DNA of 64,000 bases from G051903925 sp051903925 (GTDB taxonomy: Bacteria; Pseudomonadota; Alphaproteobacteria; Zavarziniales; Zavarziniaceae): positions 3,348,001-3,412,000 of the forward strand of contig NZ_CP173678.1 of the NCBI RefSeq assembly GCF_051903925.1, read 5' to 3'. Position numbers and translations under genes: made by a program. The stretch's first letter is position 1. Each line of letters starts with the position of its first letter. Below, piece after piece: positions 56,598 through 64,000 of the stretch. The notes under the pieces were generated by a model. That model did no database searches. It was not told the origin of the DNA and saw only the letters and a list, made by a program, of their open reading frames with translations.

Positions 56598-57122
56598 ATG
56601 GGCGGTAACATCCTGGAGACGTTGATCGGCGCCGTGGTCCTGGTGATCGCGGGGCTGTTCGTCGCCTTTGCCTACAGCACGACGGGCGGCGCATCCGGCA
56701 GCGGCTATGCGCTGGTCGCGCGGTTCGATCGCGTCGACGGCGTTGCCGCCGGGGCCGACGTGAAGCTGTCGGGCATCAAGATCGGCCAGGTGACCAGCAG
56801 CACGCTGGACCACAAGACGTTCCAGGCGATCGTCGGCCTCAACATCCAGCAGGGCATCGAACTGCCGGACGATTCGTCGGCGCGCATCACGACCGAGGGC
56901 CTGCTGGGCGGCACCTATATCGCGATCGAGCCCGGCGGCAGCGACAAGAACCTGGCGCCGGGTGGCGAAGTCCGCTTCACCCAGGGTTCGATCGACCTGA
57001 TGACGCTGATCGGGCATGCCGTGTTCGGCAGCAGCGACAAGCCCGGCGGCAATGGCGCCGCACCCGCGCCCGAGGGTGGTCTTGGCGAGACCGGCCTGGG
57101 CGCGCCGGCCGGGGCGCCCTGA
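56598..57122 (+). CDS. mlaD: MlaD-type lipid transport substrate-binding protein
   Basis: 174 residues: one N-terminal membrane anchor (ILETLIGAVVLVIAGLFVAF) and an MCE domain (YALVARFDRVDGVAAGADVK, LSGIKIGQV, ITTEGLLGGTYIAIEPGG). MlaD forms the hexameric lipid tunnel of the MlaFEDB complex that keeps outer-membrane lipid asymmetry. The C-terminus is glycine/proline-rich. The other mla genes are not adjacent; in this group mlaD commonly stands beside the NDUFA12-type gene and DUF2155, as here. Confidence 0.92.
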   Translation: MGGNILETLIGAVVLVIAGLFVAFAYSTTGGASGSGYALVARFDRVDGVAAGADVKLSGIKIGQVTSSTLDHKTFQAIVGLNIQQGIELPDDSSARITTEGLLGGTYIAIEPGGSDKNLAPGGEVRFTQGSIDLMTLIGHAVFGSSDKPGGNGAAPAPEGGLGETGLGAPAGAP

Positions 57123-57214
57123 TCGGCTGGCCCCGCGGCGACCATCACCCTGCCATGTTCGGCAGCGATACTGCCGCCTTGCCTGCCCCACGCTGCGGGG
57201 CGCCTGGAAACCCG

Positions 57215-57751
57215 ATGCCGATGATCCGTTGCGTGCGCGCCCTGGCGGGCCTGGCCCTGCTTGCCCTGTTGTCCCTGACGACACCCGTCCTGGCCCAGGA
57301 TCCGGCGGCACCGTCCCCGGGCGGCGATTCGCTGCCGGGGGAGCAGCTGCCGCCCGAGGAGACGGTGCCGGACGAACCGGCGGCGCCGGCTCCTCCGGCG
57401 GAGGCGCCCAAGGCGGAGGACCAGCCGGTCACGCAAGGGGCCGCCGTCACCGTGCTGCAGGCGCTGGACAAGGTGACAGGCCGCATCACCACGATCGAGG
57501 TGCCGCCAGACGGCACCGTGCGCTTCGGCTCTCTGGCGATCACGTCGCGCGCCTGCCGCGAGAAGCCGGTCGAGGAGGCGCCCGAATCAGCCGCCTTCCT
57601 GGAAATCGCGGAGATCCAGCCCGACCAGCGACCGGTGCCGATCTTCTCGGGCTGGATGTTCGCGTCCAGCCCGGCGCTGTCGTCCCTGGAACACCCGGTC
57701 TATGACGTCTGGGTGATCGACTGCAGGATGGCGGCGCCCGGCAGTCCCTGA
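57215..57751 (+). CDS. DUF2155 domain protein, secreted
   Basis: 178 residues. A signal peptide (LAGLALLALLSLTTPVLAQ) is followed by a long Pro/Glu/Ala-rich stretch (about 30-75) and the DUF2155 domain: VLQALDKVTGRITTIEVPPD, FGSLAITSRACREKP, FSGWMFASSPALSSLEHPVY, VWVIDC. Two or three cysteines may form a disulfide. Function unknown; it is a conserved alphaproteobacterial neighbour of aat. Start could also be the ATG two codons on. Its last 52 bp overlap the end of aat on the other strand. Confidence 0.85.
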   Translation: MPMIRCVRALAGLALLALLSLTTPVLAQDPAAPSPGGDSLPGEQLPPEETVPDEPAAPAPPAEAPKAEDQPVTQGAAVTVLQALDKVTGRITTIEVPPDGTVRFGSLAITSRACREKPVEEAPESAAFLEIAEIQPDQRPVPIFSGWMFASSPALSSLEHPVYDVWVIDCRMAAPGSP

Positions 57752-58359
57752 GGCAGGGCGAAGAAGTCCGCCTGTTCGGCCAGGGCTGCGTGCAGCAGGC
57801 CCAGATATTGCGGCCGCGGTACTTCGATCGCGCCGAACTGGCCCAGGTGGCGCGTCACGAACTGGGTATCCAGCAGCCGGAAGCCGCCGGCCTTCATCCG
57901 CGCCACAAGGTGGACCAGGGCGATCTTGCTGGCGTCGTCGGCGCGGCTGAACATGCTTTCGCCGAAGAACGCCGCGCCCAGCCGCACGCCGTACAGCCCG
58001 CCGACCAGCGTATCGCCATCCCAGGCTTCGATCGAATGGGCATGGCCCTTGGCATGCAGCGCCGAATAGAGCCGCACGATGCGATGGCTGATCCAGGTGG
58101 TGCGCCGCCCCTTGGCCGGCTCGGCGCAGGCCTCGACCACCTGCTCGAAGGCGGTGTCGATCCGGATCACATAGGGCTCGCGCCGCACCACCTTGGCCAG
58201 GCTGCGCGGCACGTGGAAATCGGCCAGGGGCAGGATGCCCCGGCGCTCCGGATCGACCCAGTAGAGCCGGTCGTCCCGCCGGTGCTCCGCCATCGGGAAG
58301 ATCCCGCGCGCATAGGCATCGAGCAGGAGTTCCGGGGTGATCCGGGTCATCGGTGCCAT
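57700..58359 (-). CDS. aat: Leucyl/phenylalanyl-tRNA-protein transferase
   Basis: Adds Leu or Phe to proteins with N-terminal Arg or Lys, marking them for ClpAP (N-degron pathway). The 219-residue enzyme shows the family blocks ITPELLLDAYARGIFPMAE, YWVDPERRGILPL, HAKGHAHSIEAWDGD, LVGGLYGVRLGAAFFGESMF and LDTQFVTRHLGQFGA. Normal length. It follows accC at 43 bp in the same direction, the regular aroQ-accB-accC-aat order in alphaproteobacteria. Confidence 0.95.
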   Translation of the reverse strand: MAPMTRITPELLLDAYARGIFPMAEHRRDDRLYWVDPERRGILPLADFHVPRSLAKVVRREPYVIRIDTAFEQVVEACAEPAKGRRTTWISHRIVRLYSALHAKGHAHSIEAWDGDTLVGGLYGVRLGAAFFGESMFSRADDASKIALVHLVARMKAGGFRLLDTQFVTRHLGQFGAIEVPRPQYLGLLHAALAEQADFFALPQGLPGAAILQSITQTS

Positions 58360-58402
58360 GCCTGCGACGTGTGGCCCTGTCCTCTGTCGGCCCTGGATCC
58401 GG

Positions 58403-59749
<1,347 letters not shown>

Positions 59750-59755
59750 CGACGT

Positions 59756-60208
59756 TTACCGGACCACCAGCAGGGCTTCGCCGTATTCGACCGGCTGGCC
59801 GTTGGCGACCAGGATCTTCTCGACCCGGCCGGCATGGGGAGCCGGAATGGGGTTCATCGTCTTCATCGCTTCGACGATCAGCAGGGTCTGTCCCTTGGCG
59901 ACCGTGTCGCCCACGCTGACGAAAGGCGGGGCGCCCGGTTCCGGCTGCAGGTAGACCGTGCCGACCATGGGCGAGGTGACGGTCCCCGCCTCGACCGCGG
60001 GCGCGCCGCCCGGGGCTACCGCGACCGGCGCCGCCAGCGCCGCAGGCGCCGCCGCGATCACCGGTGCAGCGGCGACGACCGGGCCGCCCTGGCGCGCGAC
60101 GCGGATCGAGCGGCCTTCCTCGCTGACCTCGATCTCGGTCAGGTTGGTCTCGTCCAGCAGGGCCGCAAGCTCGCGGATCAGCGCGGTATCGACATTCATC
60201 TTGGCCAT
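59756..60208 (-). CDS. accB: Biotin carboxyl carrier protein
   Basis: Carries biotin, and then CO2, between the carboxylase and carboxyltransferase parts of acetyl-CoA carboxylase. 150 residues: helical N-terminus (MAKMNVDTALIRELAALLDE), an Ala/Pro-rich linker (about 55-80) and the biotinyl domain with the modified Lys in VEAMKTMNPIPAP (about residue 115). The start MAKMNV is favoured since it lies 7 bp after aroQ and fits the family; the longer frame runs into aroQ. Confidence 0.95.
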   Translation of the reverse strand: MAKMNVDTALIRELAALLDETNLTEIEVSEEGRSIRVARQGGPVVAAAPVIAAAPAALAAPVAVAPGGAPAVEAGTVTSPMVGTVYLQPEPGAPPFVSVGDTVAKGQTLLIVEAMKTMNPIPAPHAGRVEKILVANGQPVEYGEALLVVR

Positions 60209-60215
60209 CGCAACC

Positions 60216-60665
60216 TCAGGCTTTGGGCTGGCCGATGAGGCCCGACGCCGCGTCGACCGCCAGGGCGTAGCCCCGGGCGCCAAAGCCGCAGATCAGGCCG
60301 CGCGCGGCCAGGCTGACATAGGAATGGTGACGGAACGGCTCCCGCCGGAAGACGTTCGACAGGTGCAGTTCGACCACCGGCAGTTCGGATGCGAGCAGGG
60401 CATCCAGGATGGCGATCGAGGTATGGGTATAGGCACCGGGATTGATGATGATGGCGGCAGCCTTCTCCCGCGCCTCGTGGATCCAGTCGACCAGCACGCC
60501 CTCGTGATTCGACTGCCGGAAGTCGAGCGTCAGGCGATGCGCCGCGGCACGCTCCTCGGCAAGGGCCCGGACGTCCTCCAGGGTTTCGTGGCCATAGACC
60601 TGTGGCTCACGCTTGCCAAGAAGGTTGAGGTTGGGACCGTTCAACAGAAAGACTATCGGGACCAT
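60216..60665 (-). CDS. aroQ: 3-Dehydroquinate dehydratase, type II
   Basis: Third step of the shikimate pathway, making 3-dehydroshikimate. The 149-residue enzyme has [20 protein letters not shown] (with the catalytic Tyr in the lid), the QSNHEG block, [17 protein letters not shown] and [20 protein letters not shown] with the catalytic His. It starts the aroQ-accB-accC-aat operon and is divergent from thiSG (179-bp gap). Confidence 0.96.
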   Translation of the reverse strand: MVPIVFLLNGPNLNLLGKREPQVYGHETLEDVRALAEERAAAHRLTLDFRQSNHEGVLVDWIHEAREKAAAIIINPGAYTHTSIAILDALLASELPVVELHLSNVFRREPFRHHSYVSLAARGLICGFGARGYALAVDAASGLIGQPKA

Positions 60666-60844
60666 GGCCGGCCGTCGTGATGCGGCCCCATATAGCCGCA
60701 AGGGACCCTTGCAGGAAAGGGCCGCGGGTTGCGCAGGCTTCACGCGGCCGCCATGTTTCGTGCCTGAAGGGGGCGCGGGGCGTCTTCCGCACCCTTGAGT
60801 CCACCCAGAATGACGTTCGCAAGGACGCTACCGGAGCAACGCCC

Positions 60845-61861
60845 GTGTCGATCACCGAAGCCGCCGCCCCCGTGCTCAGCCTGGCCATCAATGGCGAGGC
60901 GCACCGGCTTCCCGGCCCGCTCAGCGTGGCCGGACTCATCGCCCACCTGGACCTCGACCCGGCCAAGGTTGCGATCGAGCGCAACCTGGAAGTCGTGCCG
61001 CGCTCGCAATGGGCAGTGACCCCGCTTGCCGACGGCGACCGGCTGGAGATCGTGCATTTCATCGGCGGCGGCGACCATGCGGAGGCTGCGGGCGACGACG
61101 CGCTGGTCGTGGCGGGACGGCGCCTGCGCTCGCGCCTGATCGTCGGCACGGGCAAGTACAAGGACTTTGCCGAGACGCGCGACGCCATCCGCGCCTCTGG
61201 CGCCGACATGGTGACGGTTGCCGTGCGCCGCGTGAACGTCGCCAAGCGGGGCGAGCCCATGCTGCAGGACTTCCTGGACCCGAAGGCCATCACCTACCTG
61301 CCCAACACGGCAGGCTGCTACACGGCCGAGGATGCGGTGCGGACCCTGCGCCTGGCGCGCGAGGCGGGCGGCTGGGACCTGGTGAAGCTTGAGGTCCTGG
61401 GCGATCAGAAGACGCTCTATCCCCACATGACCGAGACGCTGAAGGCGGCGGAAGCGCTGCTGAAGGACGGCTTCCAGGTCATGGTCTATTGCAGCGACGA
61501 TCCCATCATGGCCAAGACGCTGGAGGACATGGGCTGTGCCGCGATCATGCCGCTGGCGGCCCCCATCGGCTCTGGCCTTGGCATCCAGAACCCGGTCGGC
61601 ATCCGCCTCATCATCGAGCAGTCGAAGGTGCCGGTGATCGTCGATGCCGGCGTGGGCACCGCGTCTGACGCCGCAGTCGCCATGGAGCTGGGCTGCGACG
61701 GTGTCCTGATGAACACGGCGATTGCCGAGGCGCGCGACCCCATCCTGATGGCGCGCGCCATGAAGGCGGCGGTCGAGGCCGGGCGCCTGGCCTATCGCGC
61801 CGGCCGCATGAAGAAGAAGCTCTACGCCGACCCGTCCTCGCCCCTCGCCGGGCTGATCTAG
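60845..61861 (+). CDS. thiG: Fused sulfur carrier ThiS and thiazole synthase ThiG
   Basis: Makes the thiazole part of thiamine. The 338-residue protein joins a ThiS domain (about 10-75: [20 protein letters not shown] ... [10 protein letters not shown]) to ThiG (about 85-335: [20 protein letters not shown], catalytic Lys in [65 protein letters not shown]). Start is GTG, because upstream codons are not ThiS-like. No TPP riboswitch is visible upstream. The GG at the ThiS end is internal, so it may need cutting. Confidence 0.93.
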   Translation: MSITEAAAPVLSLAINGEAHRLPGPLSVAGLIAHLDLDPAKVAIERNLEVVPRSQWAVTPLADGDRLEIVHFIGGGDHAEAAGDDALVVAGRRLRSRLIVGTGKYKDFAETRDAIRASGADMVTVAVRRVNVAKRGEPMLQDFLDPKAITYLPNTAGCYTAEDAVRTLRLAREAGGWDLVKLEVLGDQKTLYPHMTETLKAAEALLKDGFQVMVYCSDDPIMAKTLEDMGCAAIMPLAAPIGSGLGIQNPVGIRLIIEQSKVPVIVDAGVGTASDAAVAMELGCDGVLMNTAIAEARDPILMARAMKAAVEAGRLAYRAGRMKKKLYADPSSPLAGLI

Positions 61862-62385
61862 AGGCTGGCCGCTTCGTCGCCGGGGGCCAGCTCGAGCAGC
61901 AAGACATCGCTTGTGCCCCGCTTGCGGGGTTTGGCAAGCCGGTCTCCGCCGACGGCAGAGAAACCGTTCTTGACCAGGACACGCGCGGAGGCCTGGTTTT
62001 CTGGGTCGATGGTCGCAAAGACGATCAGGTGCGCGAACCGCTTCCTGAAGCGCTGCAGCACCGCTGCCACAGCCTCAGTTGCGTAACCGCGCCCTGCTGC
62101 ATCGGACGCCAGCCAATAGCCAAGCTCGGCCCGGCTGCCTTGACGTTCGATTGAGACGGTTCCGAGAAGCGCATCATTGGCGCGATCGGCAATCGCCAGC
62201 GCCAGGCCGCTGCCGTCGTCGATCGATCTAGCCCAGCTGATGAAGTCACGCGCATCGGCTTCGCAATAGGGATAGGGCGGACGAACAAGCCATTGCGCAA
62301 CGGACCAGTCGTTCAGGGCAACGACGATGTTGTGAACATCGCGATGCCCCAGTGGGCGCAGGCGCAGGCGCGGGGTCTCTATCAC
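61858..62385 (-). CDS. GNAT family N-acetyltransferase (RimJ/RimL-like)
   Basis: 175 residues of the Acetyltransf_3 group, which moves an acetyl group from acetyl-CoA to an amine of a protein or small molecule. The start [20 protein letters not shown] is typical; the acetyl-CoA loop is [18 protein letters not shown] and the end [20 protein letters not shown]. It converges on thiSG with a 4-bp overlap of stops and follows dsbA in direction. Substrate unknown. Confidence 0.9.
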   Translation of the reverse strand: MIETPRLRLRPLGHRDVHNIVVALNDWSVAQWLVRPPYPYCEADARDFISWARSIDDGSGLALAIADRANDALLGTVSIERQGSRAELGYWLASDAAGRGYATEAVAAVLQRFRKRFAHLIVFATIDPENQASARVLVKNGFSAVGGDRLAKPRKRGTSDVLLLELAPGDEAASL

Positions 62386-62434
62386 GGCGCCTCGCCGCCT
62401 TAGCGCGTCTGCCCCCCTTGACGCGCCTGGATCG

Positions 62435-63184
62435 TCAGCAGACCGCCTGGTCCGTGCATGAGGCGCGGGCGTGGGCGATGACCTCCTTGAGGTCCTTCAA
62501 CTCGATGGCGCCGGGGATCAGCGTGTCGCCGACGACGAAGCTGGGGGTCGCGCGGATGCCGACCTTGGCCGCCAGTTCGGCGGTGTCGTTGATGATCTTC
62601 TCGGTCCGCGGGTCGACCATGTCGGCCTTCAGACGGTCGACGTCCAGGCCGACCTTTGCCGCCACCGCCAGGATCGATTCCAGCGTCATCTGTGGCGGTG
62701 CCTCCATCAGCGCGTCGTGGAAGACGGCGTACTTGCCCTGGCGGATCGAGGCGACGGCCGCGCGCGAGGCGAGTTCCGACTCAGGTCCCAGGATGGGGAA
62801 GTCGCGATAGACCAGGCGGATCCTGGGGTCTTCCTTCAGCAGCTGCTGGATGGTGGGGTGCGACGACCGGCAATAGCCGCACCGGAAGTCGAAGAACTCC
62901 ACGATGGTGATGTCGCCGTCCGGATTGCCGGCGACGGGCGCATTGGCGTCGCGGGTCAGGGCGGCGCGGTTGGCGACGATGGCACCCTTGGCCTGGTCTG
63001 CCTGCTGCTGTTCGCGGCGGGTCTGCAGAATGTTGATCGCCTCCTCCAGCACCTCCGGATGCTCGAGCAGGTAGCCCCGGACAAGCTCCCCGATCTCCTT
63101 GCGTTGGGCCTCGTTGAACTGGGGCTCGGCCAGGACCGGCGTGCTGAACGCGAAAAGCGCCAGCAGAAGGACGACGATACGCAT
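62435..63184 (-). CDS. DsbA family disulfide oxidoreductase
   Basis: 249 residues with a signal peptide (IVVLLLALFAFSTPVLAEPQ) and a periplasmic thioredoxin fold. The active site is EFFDFRCGYCRSSHP (CGYC), with cis-Pro in RATPSFVVGDTLIPG. An N-terminal helical part (QRKEIGELVRGYLLEHPEVL) is that of the ScsC/BdbD-like DsbA proteins and may serve in oligomerisation. It makes or reshuffles disulfides. It follows a TPR/M48-type gene by 116 bp, a common alphaproteobacterial arrangement. Confidence 0.92.
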   Translation of the reverse strand: MRIVVLLLALFAFSTPVLAEPQFNEAQRKEIGELVRGYLLEHPEVLEEAINILQTRREQQQADQAKGAIVANRAALTRDANAPVAGNPDGDITIVEFFDFRCGYCRSSHPTIQQLLKEDPRIRLVYRDFPILGPESELASRAAVASIRQGKYAVFHDALMEAPPQMTLESILAVAAKVGLDVDRLKADMVDPRTEKIINDTAELAAKVGIRATPSFVVGDTLIPGAIELKDLKEVIAHARASCTDQAVC

Positions 63185-63300
63185 CAGGTTTCCTCAGGCT
63201 TCGGATGGGTGCGCAGGCGGCACCATCCGCTTCGGTTTGGGCAGGACATGCGCCACGGCAGGCGTCGGGTCAACGCGCCGGGCGTCACAGGAACGCGGGT

Positions 63301-64000
63301 TCAACGCTCATCGCGCCGCTCGGCAAAGGCCAGGATGTCCTCGGCGCGCAGCGAGCCGGGCGAGCCGACGGGCAGCAGCTGCTGCGCCCGCAGCGCCTGG
63401 ATGCGGGCACCGCGCAGGTCCCCGGTCAGGACATAGCGTTCCGCCGCCGCCCAGGCAGCCAGGCCGATCTCGTTCTTCTGGCCATAGGCGCTCGACAGCG
63501 TGTACCAGGCGGAGGGGTTCGTCGGATCCAGGCGGTTGGCGGCGGTCAGGATACGGATCGCCTCGTCCAGTGCCGCAGGGTCGCCGGTCGCGGCCAGCGA
63601 CATGGCCAGGTTGACGGTCAGCAGCGGCTCGTTCGGCGCCAGTTCCACCGAACGGCGGTGCGGCTCGATCGACTCGGCGATGCGGCCGTTCTCGTAGAGC
63701 ATCTGGCCCTTCAGCTCCCAGAAATAGGGATCCGTCGGGAAATCGCGGAGCAGGCTGTCGACCTCCGCCGTGGCGCGCACCAGGTCCGGCACGCGGTAAT
63801 AGGCGACGGCGCGGCCATAGCGCGCGGGGACCGAGCTGTCGCTGTCCGGGAAGCGAGCCAGGGCGCGCTCCGGCTGCTCCAGGAAGGCATAGAGCTTGGC
63901 CTGCATGCGGAGCAGGGCATCGACCTTCCACTTGGCGTCCTCGGCCTTGTAGTAGGGCGACTGCTCCACCCGTTCCTGCAGCGCCGCGACGCGGTCGCGG
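63301..64000 (-). CDS. TPR protein, probable C-terminus of M48 peptidase (partial)
   Basis: The reading frame stays open to the window edge (RDRVAALQERVEQSPYYKAE...), so this is the 3' part of a longer gene. It holds tetratricopeptide-type repeats (RATAEVDSLLRDFPTDPYFW, LKGQMLYENGRIAESIEPH, EAIRILTAANRLDPTNPSAW) of the kind that end BepA-like M48 metalloproteases of the outer-membrane quality control. The protease domain itself is outside the window, so this identity is inferred from the repeats and from dsbA downstream. Confidence 0.75.
   Translation of the reverse strand, partial: RDRVAALQERVEQSPYYKAEDAKWKVDALLRMQAKLYAFLEQPERALARFPDSDSSVPARYGRAVAYYRVPDLVRATAEVDSLLRDFPTDPYFWELKGQMLYENGRIAESIEPHRRSVELAPNEPLLTVNLAMSLAATGDPAALDEAIRILTAANRLDPTNPSAWYTLSSAYGQKNEIGLAAWAAAERYVLTGDLRGARIQALRAQQLLPVGSPGSLRAEDILAFAERRDER

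Noticed and set aside
60666..60844. TPP riboswitch before thiSG
   Set aside because: I could not find the CTGAGA / ACCTGA core elements in the divergent gap.

Overview
This window is a high-GC, gene-dense stretch of chromosome that reads as an alphaproteobacterium, probably of the Rhodospirillales type. The evidence is gene order and content: rpmF-plsX-fabH-ihfA-MerR; aroQ-accB-accC-aat facing DUF2155, mlaD and an NDUFA12-type complex I subunit; SdhE next to mfd; a B12-dependent ribonucleotide reductase (NrdJ); and a fused ThiS-ThiG. The genus cannot be fixed from sequence reading alone. I see no insertion sequence, integrase, prophage, CRISPR array or rRNA. The only RNA gene I can support is one tRNA-Pro(GGG).

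Layout. 0-3.5 kb: ribosomal protein L32 and fatty acid/phospholipid initiation (PlsX, FabH), then IHF-alpha and a MerR regulator closed by a strong terminator. 3.6-6.5 kb: tRNA-Pro, a membrane diguanylate cyclase and a DUF502 membrane protein. 6.5-12.5 kb: DNA repair (RecG, Mfd) with the small flavinylation factor SdhE. 12.5-20.3 kb: an accessory stretch with an acyl-CoA-dehydrogenase-like protein coupled to a MoxR ATPase and a CoxE-type VWA protein, then pqqE and a 25-codon pqqA on the other strand, pterin-4a-carbinolamine dehydratase, FdhD, dihydroneopterin aldolase and a DUF447 protein. Together these suggest PQQ-, formate- and pterin-linked C1 metabolism. 20.4-25.6 kb: a TetR-controlled RND efflux operon.

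25.7-43.9 kb: two tandem HD-superfamily paralogs, the second without its metal ligands; a penicillin-acylase-type hydrolase directly followed by a GH3-type acyl-acid-amido synthetase; a glycosyltransferase; a GlxA regulator / DJ-1 / epoxide-hydrolase-like trio; an acyl-CoA dehydrogenase; a small protein made of three copies of one ~42-residue motif; a second Asp-nucleophile alpha/beta hydrolase; AspRS; GST; SDR. 43.8-51.8 kb: a DegP - response regulator - histidine kinase set, and an MprF-AcvB pair that would make and remove lysyl-phosphatidylglycerol. 52-64 kb: NrdJ and conserved housekeeping genes, ending inside a TPR-containing protein, probably the C-terminus of an M48 peptidase.

Intergenic space holds several inverted repeats. 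One family, with CATCCTGAGG / CTTCGAGACG type ends, occurs at three places (about 14.6, 16.2 and 38.5 kb). Two other palindromic elements lie at 12.5 and 52.0 kb. Starts were chosen from ribosome binding sites, known family N-termini and gene overlaps. No database search was possible, so all family names rest on motif recognition.
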